Assembly: GCA_963756975.1 (NCBI GenBank)
Contig: CAVWPS010000001.1
Span: 248,001-312,000 of the forward strand
Origin: CAVRQM01 sp963756975
GTDB lineage: Bacteria; Pseudomonadota; Alphaproteobacteria; Acetobacterales; Acetobacteraceae
Direction of reading: 5' to 3'
Length of the DNA stretch: 64,000 nt
Part shown: piece by piece, positions 7,986 to 20,122 of the stretch
Layout of the letters: every line of letters starts with the position of its first letter
Numbering within the stretch: the stretch's first letter is position 1
Notes under the pieces: model-generated
Database searches by the model: none
What the model saw: the letters and a program-made list of their open reading frames with translations, nothing else
What the model was told of the DNA's origin: nothing
Translations under genes and position numbers: made by a program

Positions 7986-8435
7986 ATGCGCCGCCGGATG
8001 CTGATGCTGGCTTTGGCGTGCGCGACGACCACCGCGTACGCGATGCCGCCCCGGCTGGTGATCGAGACGCCCGGCCCGTCGCAGGCGCAGGCCGGCGACC
8101 TCTCCGCCCTGCCCTCCGTCCATTACGTCGCGACGTACGCGGGAAAACCGACCGTCGCGTACGACGGCCCGTTGCTGTGGACGGTGCTGCAACAGGCCGG
8201 TGAGCCGAAGGGCGACATGCGCGCCCACGCCGGCCGCACCGTCACCGTGGTCGGCGCGGACGGCTACGCGGCGGTGCTGGCGATGGCCGAGATCGATCCG
8301 GGGCTGGAGGGCAAAGCCGTGATGCTCGCCACGGCCGCGGACGGCAAAGCCCTGACCGCGCCACGCCTGATCGTTCCCGGCGACCACGCGCCGGCGCGCA
8401 GCGTACGCGACGTGGTGCGGATCAAGCTGGACTGA
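7986..8435 (+). CDS. Exported small protein of the molybdopterin-oxidoreductase-like fold
   Basis: A 149-residue protein with an N-terminal signal peptide (hydrophobic LMLALACATTTAYA). The mature part (LPSVHYVATYAGKPTVAYDGPLLW, VTVVGADGYAAVLAMAEIDP, RLIVPGDHAPARSVRDVVRI) resembles the small oxidoreductase molybdopterin-binding-domain proteins found next to molybdenum genes. The active-site Cys of true sulfite-oxidase-type enzymes is not apparent in the core, so a catalytic role is doubtful. It follows the mop gene by 7 bp. Family placement is by pattern only. Confidence 0.65.
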   Translation: MRRRMLMLALACATTTAYAMPPRLVIETPGPSQAQAGDLSALPSVHYVATYAGKPTVAYDGPLLWTVLQQAGEPKGDMRAHAGRTVTVVGADGYAAVLAMAEIDPGLEGKAVMLATAADGKALTAPRLIVPGDHAPARSVRDVVRIKLD

Positions 8436-10076
8436 TCACTGCACCCAGGCCTGATCGATGATCCAGTTATCCTGGGGGCTGAACAGGAAGTTTCCGACGC
8501 GGGCCGACACGAAACTGACCTGTTTCGGCACGAACATCACCGCCGCCAGCGACTTGTCCGTGACCTCCCGATCCACCTCGGCCCAGATCTTGTCCGCCCC
8601 CGCCTGATCCGTCCGCGACAGCGTCATCGCCTGCTGCATCTTCGCGTCGAGCGCCTTGTCGCAGAAGCCCGAGATGTTGACCGACAAATCCGATCCCGGA
8701 TGGAACGACGCGCAAGAGTACATCACGTTCAGGAAGTCCGACGCCGCCGGGTAATCCTGCGTCCACAGCGTCACCGACATCTGCATGTGGTTCTTGGTGT
8801 TCTGGATGTAGGTGAACTCGATATCCGTCGACAGCGTGTGCAGCGTCGCCTGATAGCCGAGCCCGTTCAGCACGCTCACCAGGTACGTGCCGATGCTGCT
8901 CGCGATCGCGCCGTCCTCGGAGATCACCGTGACCTTCTGGCCCGCCGTCCCGGACTGTTGGACCAGCGCTTTCGCCTTCGCCATGTCCGGTGCGGACCAG
9001 GTCGTCCCCGGGTTCATCCCGAACGGGCAATACGCCTGATAGCCCGGAATGCCCGGCGGCAGCGTCTGGCACGCGGGTGTCGCGATCTTCGCACCGCCGA
9101 ACAGATTGGCCAGCGCCCGCCGGTCGATGGCGTCGTTGACCGCGGTACGCACATCCTGCTTGTCGAACGGCGGCTCGTTCACATTCATGGGCGCGTACCA
9201 GATCGTCGTCTCGGGCGAGAGATGGACCTGCTTGCCGTATTTCTGGCCGAGTTCGCCGAGCCGGTCGCCGGGCGGCGCGTCGAACGTCCAATCCGCCTGC
9301 CCGTTCTGCACGGCGGTGATCTCGGCCTCGTTCGACTGGCCGAAATCGTAGACGATCTGGTCCGGATACCCGTCCGGCTGCGCGTCGGCGCTCCATTGCT
9401 TGAAGTATGGATTGCGAACCAGCTTCATCTCCGATTTCGGATCGTAGGCCGAAATCATATACGGCCCCGTGCCCGGCAACGGGGTGACACCGGCATCCGT
9501 CTGCGGCGAGCCGGCGGGCACGATCAGCGCGTGCTGCACGGCGAGCTTGTCGAGGAACTCGCTGTCCGCGTCCGTCAGATGGAACGTCACCGTGCCCGCC
9601 TTGGCGTCGCCGACGACACCCGGCAGCGCGCAACCGGCCGGCGTCTTGAGGCACGCCTCGGCACCGACGATCCCGTTGTAGAACGTCCCGGCGGTCGGGC
9701 TGGACACGGCGAAGATGCGCCTGAACGTCGCCACGACATCGTCGGTCGTCACGTCGGCACCGTTCGAGAATTTGATCCCCGGACGAAGCTTCAGCACATA
9801 CGTCTTGCCGTCGTCGGCCGGCTGCGGCACCGCCTCCGCGAGGTCGGGCACGATGGTGTTCCCGGCCGCCCCGTCGACCTTCTTGAACGCGAGCAGCCCG
9901 TCGTACGTCGCCTGCTCGATCTGCCAGAACTGCGTCGTGTAGTTGATCTGCGGGTCGAGCGTGCCGGCCGACGCGTTGGCCAGCAGCCGCATCGTCCCGC
10001 CCCGGTGGCCGTCGGCCAGCGCGGGTTGCGCCATCAGCGGCAGGGCGGCCAGGGCAAGCCAGGCGGTGCGGGTCAT
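8436..10076 (-). CDS. Family 5 (peptide/nickel-type) ABC transporter substrate-binding protein
   Basis: Periplasmic solute receptor of the DppA/OppA family, 546 residues. It has a signal peptide (LALAALPLMAQPALA), then GGTMRLLANASAGTLDPQINY, YVLKLRPGIKFSNGADVTTDDV (the family signature) and PLPGTGPYMISAYDPKSEMKLVRNPYF. The long C-terminal lobe includes NDAIDRRALANLF. The ATG at 10076 was chosen because it directly precedes the signal peptide. Permease and ATPase genes are absent nearby, so it is an orphan receptor here. The substrate is unknown. Confidence 0.9.
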   Translation of the reverse strand: MTRTAWLALAALPLMAQPALADGHRGGTMRLLANASAGTLDPQINYTTQFWQIEQATYDGLLAFKKVDGAAGNTIVPDLAEAVPQPADDGKTYVLKLRPGIKFSNGADVTTDDVVATFRRIFAVSSPTAGTFYNGIVGAEACLKTPAGCALPGVVGDAKAGTVTFHLTDADSEFLDKLAVQHALIVPAGSPQTDAGVTPLPGTGPYMISAYDPKSEMKLVRNPYFKQWSADAQPDGYPDQIVYDFGQSNEAEITAVQNGQADWTFDAPPGDRLGELGQKYGKQVHLSPETTIWYAPMNVNEPPFDKQDVRTAVNDAIDRRALANLFGGAKIATPACQTLPPGIPGYQAYCPFGMNPGTTWSAPDMAKAKALVQQSGTAGQKVTVISEDGAIASSIGTYLVSVLNGLGYQATLHTLSTDIEFTYIQNTKNHMQMSVTLWTQDYPAASDFLNVMYSCASFHPGSDLSVNISGFCDKALDAKMQQAMTLSRTDQAGADKIWAEVDREVTDKSLAAVMFVPKQVSFVSARVGNFLFSPQDNWIIDQAWVQ

Positions 10077-10171
10077 GGGCGTCCTCGCGATGTTGCGCGC
10101 CCACGATGCACGATCCTGCCGCCGCCTCAACCCGGCTTGACGCGCGCGACCCGTCCCGCTTCGGTCACGAC

Positions 10172-11074
10172 ATGCTCCCGACCCCGACCATCACCGGCAC
10201 GATCCGCACCGCCCACGGCGAGACCTGGTATCGCGTCACCGGCAACCTGTCCGGCCCCGGCGTGCCGCTGGTCGTGCTGCACGGCGGCCCCGGCGCCCCG
10301 CACGACTATCTGTTGCGCTACGCCGAGCTCGCCGCGCGGGGCGATCGCGCGGTGATCCACTACGACCAGATCGGCTGCGGCCGTTCGACCCACCTGCCCC
10401 ACGTTCCGGACGAGTTCTGGACGCTAAAACTGTTCCTCGACGAGTTGGACGCCGTGCTGGCCCATCTCGGCATCGCCGACCGCTACACCGTGCTCGGCCA
10501 ATCCTGGGGCGGCGTGCTGGCGGCCGAGCACGCGGTCCGCCGCCCGCCGGGATTGCGCGCCCTGGTGATCGCCGACAGCCCCGCGTCGATCGCGTTATGG
10601 GTCAGCGAGGCGAACCGGCTCCGCGAGTTGTTGCCGCCGGACGTCCAAAGCACGCTGCTGGCGCACGAGGCCGCCGGCACGACCGACAGCCCCGACTATC
10701 TGGCGGCATGCGACGTGTTCTACGCGCGCCACCTCTGCCTCGTGCATCCGAAACCGCCGGAGCTGCAGGCCACCGACGACGCGCTGCACGCCAACATGCA
10801 AGTCTACGTCGCGATGAACGGCCCGAGCGAATTCCACGCCATCGGCAGCTTTCGCGACTGGACCATCGTGGACCGCGCCCACCTGATCGCGGCGCCGACG
10901 CTGCTGGTGTCGGGCCGCTTCGACGAGGCGACACCGGCCACCGTGCAGCCGTTCGCGGACAACATCCCCGACGTGCGCTGGACGATCTTCGAGCACTCGA
11001 GCCATCTGCCGCACATCGAGGAGACGGAGGCGACGTTGTCGACCGTGGCGGGGTTTTTAGCGGCCTACGACTGA
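10172..11074 (+). CDS. Proline iminopeptidase-family alpha/beta hydrolase
   Basis: Cytoplasmic serine peptidase of the proline iminopeptidase/tricorn-factor group that removes N-terminal residues from short peptides. The oxyanion motif HGGPGAPHDYL, the YDQIGCGRS segment and the nucleophile elbow GQSWGG are all present. The acid is likely in LLVSGRFDEATP and the His in FEHSSHLPHIEE. The start at 10172 begins the conserved part; an upstream ATG at 10106 would add 22 unconserved residues. It is divergent from the peptide-type binding protein, a suggestive pairing for peptide uptake and breakdown. A palindromic repeat follows at once. Confidence 0.88.
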   Translation: MLPTPTITGTIRTAHGETWYRVTGNLSGPGVPLVVLHGGPGAPHDYLLRYAELAARGDRAVIHYDQIGCGRSTHLPHVPDEFWTLKLFLDELDAVLAHLGIADRYTVLGQSWGGVLAAEHAVRRPPGLRALVIADSPASIALWVSEANRLRELLPPDVQSTLLAHEAAGTTDSPDYLAACDVFYARHLCLVHPKPPELQATDDALHANMQVYVAMNGPSEFHAIGSFRDWTIVDRAHLIAAPTLLVSGRFDEATPATVQPFADNIPDVRWTIFEHSSHLPHIEETEATLSTVAGFLAAYD

Positions 11075-11076
11075 GA

Positions 11077-11159
11077 GCCCCTCACCCCGGCCCTCTCCCA
11101 AAGCGGGAGAGGGAGCAGACTTCTCCCTCTCCCCACGGGAGAGGGCCGGGGTGAGGGGC
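11077..11159. repeat. REP-like palindromic element, copy 1
   Basis: An 83-bp element with 23-bp complementary ends (CCCCTCACCCCGGCCCTCTC and its inverse) and an inner inverted pair GGGAGAGGGAG / CTCCCTCTCCC. It begins just after the iminopeptidase stop. Near-identical and partial copies lie at 42026-42110 and 39748-39783. Similar dispersed sequences occur in many high-GC proteobacteria. Confidence 0.8.
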
Positions 11160-11181
11160 GCGACGGCATACCGCCCCAAGA

Positions 11182-14617
<3,436 letters not shown>

Positions 14618-14621
<4 letters not shown>

Positions 14622-14908
14622 CGGGCCAGCGCCGCGTCGCGCATCGCGCGCAACATCGGCGTCTCGGCCTCGGGCGGGATCTCCTCGCGCCCGGTCAGCC
14701 ACTCCGCCAGATCCACGTCCTGCATGTCCATCACGGCTTCCAGCGCATCCAGTTCGGCGTCGGTGAACGACTCCAGCCGGGCCGCGACGAAATCGCCCAC
14801 CAGCAGGTCGGTCTCGTGGGTCCCGCGATGGGTGGCGCGGAACAGCAAACGACGCCGGCGCGTGTGCGCGGGCGTTGGGGCGGGCTCATCGTGTGTCACG
14901 CTTGCCAT
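14618..14908 (-). CDS. sdhE: FAD assembly factor SdhE
   Basis: A 96-residue protein of the SdhE/Sdh5 (DUF339) family, which promotes covalent flavinylation of succinate dehydrogenase. The family core RRRLLFRATHRGTHETDLLVG is present (RATHRGTHETD corresponds to the RGxxE motif), followed by AELDALEAVMDMQDVDLAEWL. The ATG at 14908 gives the standard length. It is the first gene of a pair with mfd (ATGA overlap) and is divergent from recG by 29 bp, an arrangement common in alphaproteobacteria. Confidence 0.93.
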
Positions 14909-14937
14909 ATACGGTCGGTGCTGGTTCGTGTCAGCCC

Positions 14938-16983
14938 GTGCAACCGCCGTACCTCGCCCCGCTCGAAGCGCCACTCGCCACATTGCGCGGCGTGGGGGAG
15001 GCGACCGCCCGCCTGCTGGAGCGCGCCTGCGACGGCCCGCGCGTGCTGGACGTGCTGTTCCACCTCCCCACCGGCCACCTCGACCGCCGCCAGCGCGTCA
15101 CCATCGCCGACGCCGAGCCGGGCAGCCTCGTCACCCTGGACGTCGAGGTGGTCCGGATCGAGCCGCCGACCTCGATCCGCGCGCCCACCCGCATCTCGGT
15201 CCGCGACGCCACGGGATTCGCCGAGATCGCCTTCTTCCGCGCCTGGCCGCGCGAAAAGCTCCCGGTCGGCGCCCGCGTCCTGATCGCGGGCAAGTTCGAC
15301 GAGCGGCGGCAGATCGCGAACCCCGACCACGTCGTCCCGTCCGGCCGCCCCGACATGATCCCCGCCGTCGAGCCGGTCTGGCCGCTCGTCGCCGGCCTGT
15401 TCCCGAGCCATGTCCGCCGCGCGGTGTCGAGGGCACTGGAACTGCTCCCGGACCTCCCCGAATGGCACGACCCGGCGCTGCTCGCGCGCGAAGGCTGGCT
15501 CGGGTTCGCGGCCTCGCTCCGCGCCCTGCACCTCCCCGAAACCCCGCCCGGCCCCGGCCCGCGCCGCCGCCTCGCCTACGACGAGCTGCTCGCGGACCAA
15601 CTCTCGCTCGCCATCATTCGCGCCCGCGACCGGTCCCGCCCCGGCCGCGCGCTGACCGGCGACGGCCGCCTCCGCGCCGAGGCCCTGCGCCGCTTCGGCC
15701 ACACCCCGACGCCCGATCAATCCGCCGCCCTGGCCGAGATCGACGCCGACCTCGCCGCACCCCGAAAGATGCTGCGGCTGCTGCAGGGCGACGTCGGCAG
15801 CGGCAAGACCCTGGTCGCCCTGCTCGCCATGCTCCGCGCGGTCGAGGCCGGGGCGCAGGCGGCGATCATGGCGCCGACCGAACTGTTGGCCCGCCAACAC
15901 TTCCGCACCTTCTCCGCCCTGTCCCCGGTCCCGGTCGCCCTCCTCACCGGCTCCGTCAAAGGACTTTCGCGCGATGAAGCGTTGGCCGGGTTCGCCGACG
16001 GCCGCATCCCGATCGCCATCGGCACCCACGCCCTGTTTCAGGACGCGGTGAAATTCGCCGACCTCGCCCTCGCCGTGATCGACGAGCAGCACCGCTTCGG
16101 CGTCGTCGAGCGCCTGTCGCTCGGCCGCAAGGGCGAGGCGACCGAAATGCTCGTCATGACCGCGACCCCGATCCCGCGCACCGTCCTGCTGACCCAGTTC
16201 GGCGAGATGGACGTCAGCCGCATCGCCCACAAACCGGCCGGCCGCCCGCCGATCCGCACCACGCTCCACCCGCTCTCCGCCCTCCCCGACATTTTTGACG
16301 CATTGGCGCGCGCGATCGCCTCGGGCGGCCGCGCCTACTGGGTCTGCCCGCTGGTGTCGGAGAGCGAGGACACCGACATCGCCGCCGCCGAAATCCGCTT
16401 CGCCACCCTCGCCGACCGCTTCGGCCCGACCGTCGGCCTCGCCCACGGCCAGCTCGACAGCCCGGTCCGCGAGGCCGCCCTGTCCGCGTTCGCCACCGGC
16501 CGCACCCGCATCCTGGTGGCCACGACCGTGATCGAGGTCGGCGTCGACGTGCCCGAGGCGACGATCATGGTCATCGAGCACGCCGAACGCTTCGGCCTCG
16601 CCCAGCTCCACCAGCTGCGCGGCCGCATCGGGCGCGGGGTGAACGCGAGCTACTGCCTGCTGCTGCACGACGACGAGTTGCTGCCGGGCGCCAAGACGCG
16701 GCTCGCGTTGCTGCGCGAGACCCAGGACGGCTTTCGCATCGCCGACGAGGATTTCAGGCTGCGCGGCGGGGGGGATCTGCTGGGGACGCGGCAGAGCGGC
16801 GAGCGCGGGTTTCGCATCGCCGACCCGGCGGGGGACGACGACCTGCTGGCCACCGCCCACCGGGATGCGGCGGTGCTGCTGCACCGGGATGCTCGGCTGC
16901 GGTCGGAGCGTGGGGAGGCGGCTCGGGTGCTGCTCCGGCTGTTTGGGCGGATTGAGGCGATGCGGACTTTGGATAGCGGGTAG
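14938..16983 (+). CDS. recG: ATP-dependent DNA helicase RecG
   Basis: Branch-migrating helicase that remodels stalled forks and recombination intermediates. The N-terminal wedge/OB domain occupies about residues 1-220, followed by helicase motifs GDVGSGKTLVALLA, APTELLARQHF, DEQHRFGV, TATPIPRTVLL, TTVIEVGVDVPEATIMVIEHAERFG (split by the motif V/VI boundary) and QLRGRIGRG. It ends with the RecG C-terminal GDLLGTRQSGERGFRIADP. The start is GTG at 14938, giving 681 residues; an upstream ATG at 14875 would run into sdhE. It is intact, unlike mfd next door. Confidence 0.95.
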   Translation: MQPPYLAPLEAPLATLRGVGEATARLLERACDGPRVLDVLFHLPTGHLDRRQRVTIADAEPGSLVTLDVEVVRIEPPTSIRAPTRISVRDATGFAEIAFFRAWPREKLPVGARVLIAGKFDERRQIANPDHVVPSGRPDMIPAVEPVWPLVAGLFPSHVRRAVSRALELLPDLPEWHDPALLAREGWLGFAASLRALHLPETPPGPGPRRRLAYDELLADQLSLAIIRARDRSRPGRALTGDGRLRAEALRRFGHTPTPDQSAALAEIDADLAAPRKMLRLLQGDVGSGKTLVALLAMLRAVEAGAQAAIMAPTELLARQHFRTFSALSPVPVALLTGSVKGLSRDEALAGFADGRIPIAIGTHALFQDAVKFADLALAVIDEQHRFGVVERLSLGRKGEATEMLVMTATPIPRTVLLTQFGEMDVSRIAHKPAGRPPIRTTLHPLSALPDIFDALARAIASGGRAYWVCPLVSESEDTDIAAAEIRFATLADRFGPTVGLAHGQLDSPVREAALSAFATGRTRILVATTVIEVGVDVPEATIMVIEHAERFGLAQLHQLRGRIGRGVNASYCLLLHDDELLPGAKTRLALLRETQDGFRIADEDFRLRGGGDLLGTRQSGERGFRIADPAGDDDLLATAHRDAAVLLHRDARLRSERGEAARVLLRLFGRIEAMRTLDSG

Positions 16984-17127
16984 CGGTGCTGCTTTTGGGA
17001 CACAGCGGACGCCACCGAGCCAGTTTAGGGCGGCTGGACACAGAAGCTGAGCAGCACAATCTGAGTTCCTCGAAACAAGCTGAGCCACTCGAATTCAGTG
17101 ACTTAACTCAGCCATCCGTAAGATAAG

Positions 17128-17867
17128 TCCGAGCGCGCGCCAGGTCCGCCGCCGTCGCGATCGGCGGCAGCCTGGACCGAGAAGCGGCGGCACGGGATAC
17201 GGCCGTGCGCCACCACTTTGGCGAGGTGGAGTAGCAGCGGGCGCGAGATGCCGTCGAGGTATCGGGCCTATCTCCGGCGGCGCTGACCATGCTCAAGGCC
17301 GTGCAGATGGCGGGGCTGACGGCGGAGATATCGCGCGAGGGCGAACGCTATGACGCCCGGCAGCGGCGAAAAAAGGAGTTGGTCGCCGGCGCGTGGCGCT
17401 AAGGTCGCGCCGATCCGCGCGTTGCCAGGGAGCTGGACGGGTTCATGGCCGCAGCCAGCGAACGCGTTAACGAGAAGGGCATGCGGAATGCGTCCCGCGC
17501 CGCCGGCAGCGGCAGAAGCATGACCGCGCCCGGCATCGGGCGGGAACACCAGGCCGAGCTTGACGAGCTGGCCCGCAACTTTGTGCAGGGGCGGGACGGG
17601 ATGGCGCTCAGCGCGGCGTGGGATCAGCGGGTGGACCGGGAAGCGAGGGAGAAGGAGACGGAGCTGGTGCGAGCACGGGCCGAGGAGCGGGAACGCCGTG
17701 GACTGCCGCCAGAGCCTGAGCGGGACCGCGAGCGGCACTTAGGGGGGGCGCGGGTTGGGGCTGGGGAGATAAGCTCCTTCTCCGCTTGGCGGAATCGCAA
17801 CTCAGTGCTCACAACGATGGCGTTGTTTGCGAGGGTTTGTGGCCAGCATCACCATCCGGAACATTGA
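17128..17867 (+). pseudogene. Remnant of a plasmid mobilisation/relaxase-type protein (C-terminal part) with two in-frame stops
   Basis: One reading frame stays alignable from 17128 to 17867 but is interrupted by TAG at 17232 and TAA at 17400. Pieces include SLDREAAARDTAVRHHFGEV, SGLSPAALTMLKAVQMAGLT, DPRVARELDGFMAAASERV and IGREHQAELDELARNFVQ, followed by a highly charged Arg/Glu tail. The style is that of the C-terminal region of MobA/MobL-type mobilisation proteins, but that match is from memory. The surviving 140-codon stretch from 17445 is unlikely to be functional. The stops arise by substitution, not indel, so decay looks genuine. Confidence 0.5.
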
Positions 17868-17962
17868 GGAGGGCGTGAAGTCGCGCCTCGCTTCGGCGCG
17901 GCAGGCCCCAAGCAAGAATGCCAAGCACGCCATCAATCAATTGAGCATCAATCAAGGGAGGG
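17839..17962 (+). pseudogene. FitA/VapB-like ribbon-helix-helix antitoxin remnant
   Basis: A GTG-initiated stretch reads ASITIRNIEEGVKSRL, the typical opening of FitA-type antitoxins (ASITIRNLDD.VK.RLR). After SRL the family resemblance is lost, consistent with a frameshift or recombination. No VapC-type toxin follows. I take it as a scrap in a mobile-gene graveyard. Confidence 0.45.
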
Positions 17963-17973
17963 TAACCGAACTC

Positions 17974-18138
17974 ATGGTTTTCATCCTACCCGTTGCGCTT
18001 CAGTCTGCTTTTGCAGAGAGCCTCCAGCGTATCGACGCGTTAACTCGCCATCTCGACGCCGCCGCAGCCAAGGCAGCCTGGTTGTCGGCGGAGATGTTCA
18101 GCGGCACGGCTATAGCGGTCCGGCGCGATGCCGCTTGA
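17974..18138 (+). pseudogene. Possible C-terminal remnant of a type I restriction specificity subunit (HsdS)
   Basis: A 54-codon frame from ATG 17974, which overlaps the darT start by 11 bases. Its segment LPVALQSAFAESLQRIDALT resembles the C-terminal coiled coil seen in HsdS subunits (LP.ALQ.AFAER...). Nothing upstream encodes the target-recognition domains. It may alternatively be a small real gene translationally coupled to darT, since a GGAGG lies 10 bases upstream. Confidence 0.35.
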
Positions 18139-18772
18139 TCTCACCCCCGCGCGCGGTCTGCTCTTCCGCATCACCCACGTTGCCAATCTGCCTTGGCTGC
18201 TCCGCCACGGCCTGCACGCGGCGCGCGGCCAAGTTACCGATCCCAACTTCGTTGCGATCGGTAACCCCGACTTGATTGACAAGCGCACTCGCCGCACCGT
18301 GCCGCTCCCGCCAGGCGGCGTGCTGTCGGATTATGTGCCCTTCTACTTCACGCCAAAATCGCCGATGCTCTACAACATAAAGACCGGTTACAGCGGGATT
18401 CTAAAGCGGTCGAACGACGACATGGCGTTTCTTGTCTCGTCGTGTCAGCATATTACCGCACAGGGAGTGACGATGGTCTACACCGATCGGCACGCCTACG
18501 CGATGACGGCTGCATGGACAGCCAACGCGGCCGATCTGGCAACGCTGATCGACTGGGACATCCTGCGGCGTCATGACTTCGCGCGCAACGATAGTTATCC
18601 CGACAAAATGGAGCGTTATCAGGCCGAAGCACTCGCCTAATATCACGTGCCAGCCGCCGCACTGCTCGCGATCGGGTGTGCGTCCGACGGTGTTTGCTCG
18701 GCCATCGAACAAGTGGTTCAAGCGTCAGGTGCGGCGGTAAAAGTCTTCTCACGGCCAAGGTGGTATTTCTGA
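18128..18772 (+). pseudogene. darT: DNA ADP-ribosyltransferase toxin DarT, interrupted by an in-frame TAA
   Basis: DarT transfers ADP-ribose to single-stranded DNA bases and is neutralised by DarG. Family hallmarks are LFRITHVANLPWLLRHGLH, IGNPDLIDKRTRRTVPLPPG, LSDYVPFYFTPKSPMLYNI and the catalytic segment MERYQAEAL (Glu167 by count). Codon 171 is TAA (18638-18640). The same frame then continues with the missing family tail (VPAAALLAIGC, a helical stretch, and a final SRPRWYF) to TGA at 18770-18772. A single change from TAY to TAA explains this. Full length would be 214 residues. The natural stop overlaps the darG ATG as TGATG. Base composition is less GC-rich than the flanks. Confidence 0.85.
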
Positions 18773-19845
18773 TGATCCGCTACATGCAGGGTAATCTTCT
18801 CGATGCCGGTGCCGAGGCGTTGGTTAATACGGTCAACACCGTTGGCGTCAGCGGCAAGGGCATCGCGCTGATGTTCAAGGAGGCCTTTCCGGAGAACTTC
18901 CGCGCCTACGAGGCGGCGAGCAAGGCAGGCCGGATCACGCCTGGTGGGCTGTTCATTACCGAGCGCTACGACATGCTCGGGCCGCGCTACATCATCAATT
19001 TTGCTACCAAACAGCACTGGCGCAACCCCTCCAAACTCGGCTGGATTCAGGAAGGCCTGAAGGCGCTGAGGCGCGAGGTCGAGGTGCGCGGCATCACATC
19101 GGTCGCAATTCCACCACTCGGCGCAGGGAATGGGGGCCTGCAATGGGCCGACGTGCGGCCGCTGATCGAGGATGCGCTACGCGACATCGCGACGGACATC
19201 ATCGTGTTTGAACCCACGCAAACCTACCAAAACGTCGTGAAAAGGCAGGGCGTCGAGAAGCTGACGCCCCCGCGCGCGCTGCTGGCGGAGATGATCCGCC
19301 GTTACGAGATACTCGGCTTCGATTGCTCGATGCTTGAAGCCCAGAAACTTGCCTGGTTTCTGAGCGGCGCGATCGTTCAATCCGGACTTCCCAACCCGGT
19401 AGCAGATGATTTTGCAGCCAACCGCTACGGACCCTATTCCGAGAAGGTCCGACACCTGTTGAACAGCCTGGACGGCAGCTATCTCGAGTGTGAGCGCCGC
19501 GTAGCCGACGCACGGCCGTTTGATCCCATCCGTTTCCGGCACGACCGGCAGGACAGGATCAGCGCATACCTCACCACTCCAGAAGCAAGCCCCTATCGTC
19601 CAGCTCTTGACAAAGCGAGTAACCTGATTGACGGCTTCCAATCTCCGCACGGCTTGGAGCTGCTTGCAACGGTAGACTGGCTGCATAAGGAAAGCGGGGT
19701 TCCTCTCGCCATCAATGCCATGATCTGGGCTGTCGCGACCTGGCCGGGTCCAGAGCGTGCAGCCGAACGCAAGGCCAAAATATTCAGCCACCAACACATT
19801 CAGGTGGCGGTCCAACACTTGGCTGGCGTCGGTCAGAACGGATGA
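18772..19845 (+). CDS. darG: DarG antitoxin, macrodomain DNA ADP-ribosylglycohydrolase
   Basis: Removes ADP-ribose from DNA and binds DarT. The N-terminal macrodomain (about residues 1-150) opens IRYMQGNLLDAGAEALVNTV and contains GKGIALMFKEAF, FATKQHWRNPSKLGWI and IPPLGAGNGGLQW. The C-terminal ~190 residues match the DarG toxin-binding half (LGFDCSMLEAQKLAWFL). The start at 18772 overlaps the original darT stop (TGATG), giving 357 residues. The gene appears fully intact while its partner toxin is interrupted. Confidence 0.92.
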   Translation: MIRYMQGNLLDAGAEALVNTVNTVGVSGKGIALMFKEAFPENFRAYEAASKAGRITPGGLFITERYDMLGPRYIINFATKQHWRNPSKLGWIQEGLKALRREVEVRGITSVAIPPLGAGNGGLQWADVRPLIEDALRDIATDIIVFEPTQTYQNVVKRQGVEKLTPPRALLAEMIRRYEILGFDCSMLEAQKLAWFLSGAIVQSGLPNPVADDFAANRYGPYSEKVRHLLNSLDGSYLECERRVADARPFDPIRFRHDRQDRISAYLTTPEASPYRPALDKASNLIDGFQSPHGLELLATVDWLHKESGVPLAINAMIWAVATWPGPERAAERKAKIFSHQHIQVAVQHLAGVGQNG

Positions 19846-20122
19846 AGAGAGCAGGATCGATCCACGGACTGACTCTGATCGGGCGTATCATTCTGTTAAA
19901 CGACCTTTTGCCGAAGTGACACGATCGCCATAAACTTCGGTTGTGCCCCTCACGCCTCCATTTAAGAGCTATTTCCCGGTCTCGAACGGCGGCCAGGGCC
20001 GATCTGGCCTTGGCCTTGAGGTGAAGCGCCAAGCGGTCGCCGTCTATGGCACGCCTTGAACTTCGACCGCCCGACCGTGATCGGCGCGCGCATCAACAAC
20101 GCGAACCCGCAGCTCGCGATCA
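19846..20122. other. Non-coding gap in the accessory patch
   Basis: I see no convincing gene. A short open stretch on the + strand near 20056-20157 and one on the minus strand at 19784-20032 have no recognisable features. The end of this gap abuts a decayed phospholipase gene. Confidence 0.4.

Noticed and set aside
8700..10355. 551-codon frame on the plus strand opposite the peptide-binding protein
   Set aside because: Antisense shadow, dominated by Arg, Val and His, without any motif; the minus-strand gene is clearly real.
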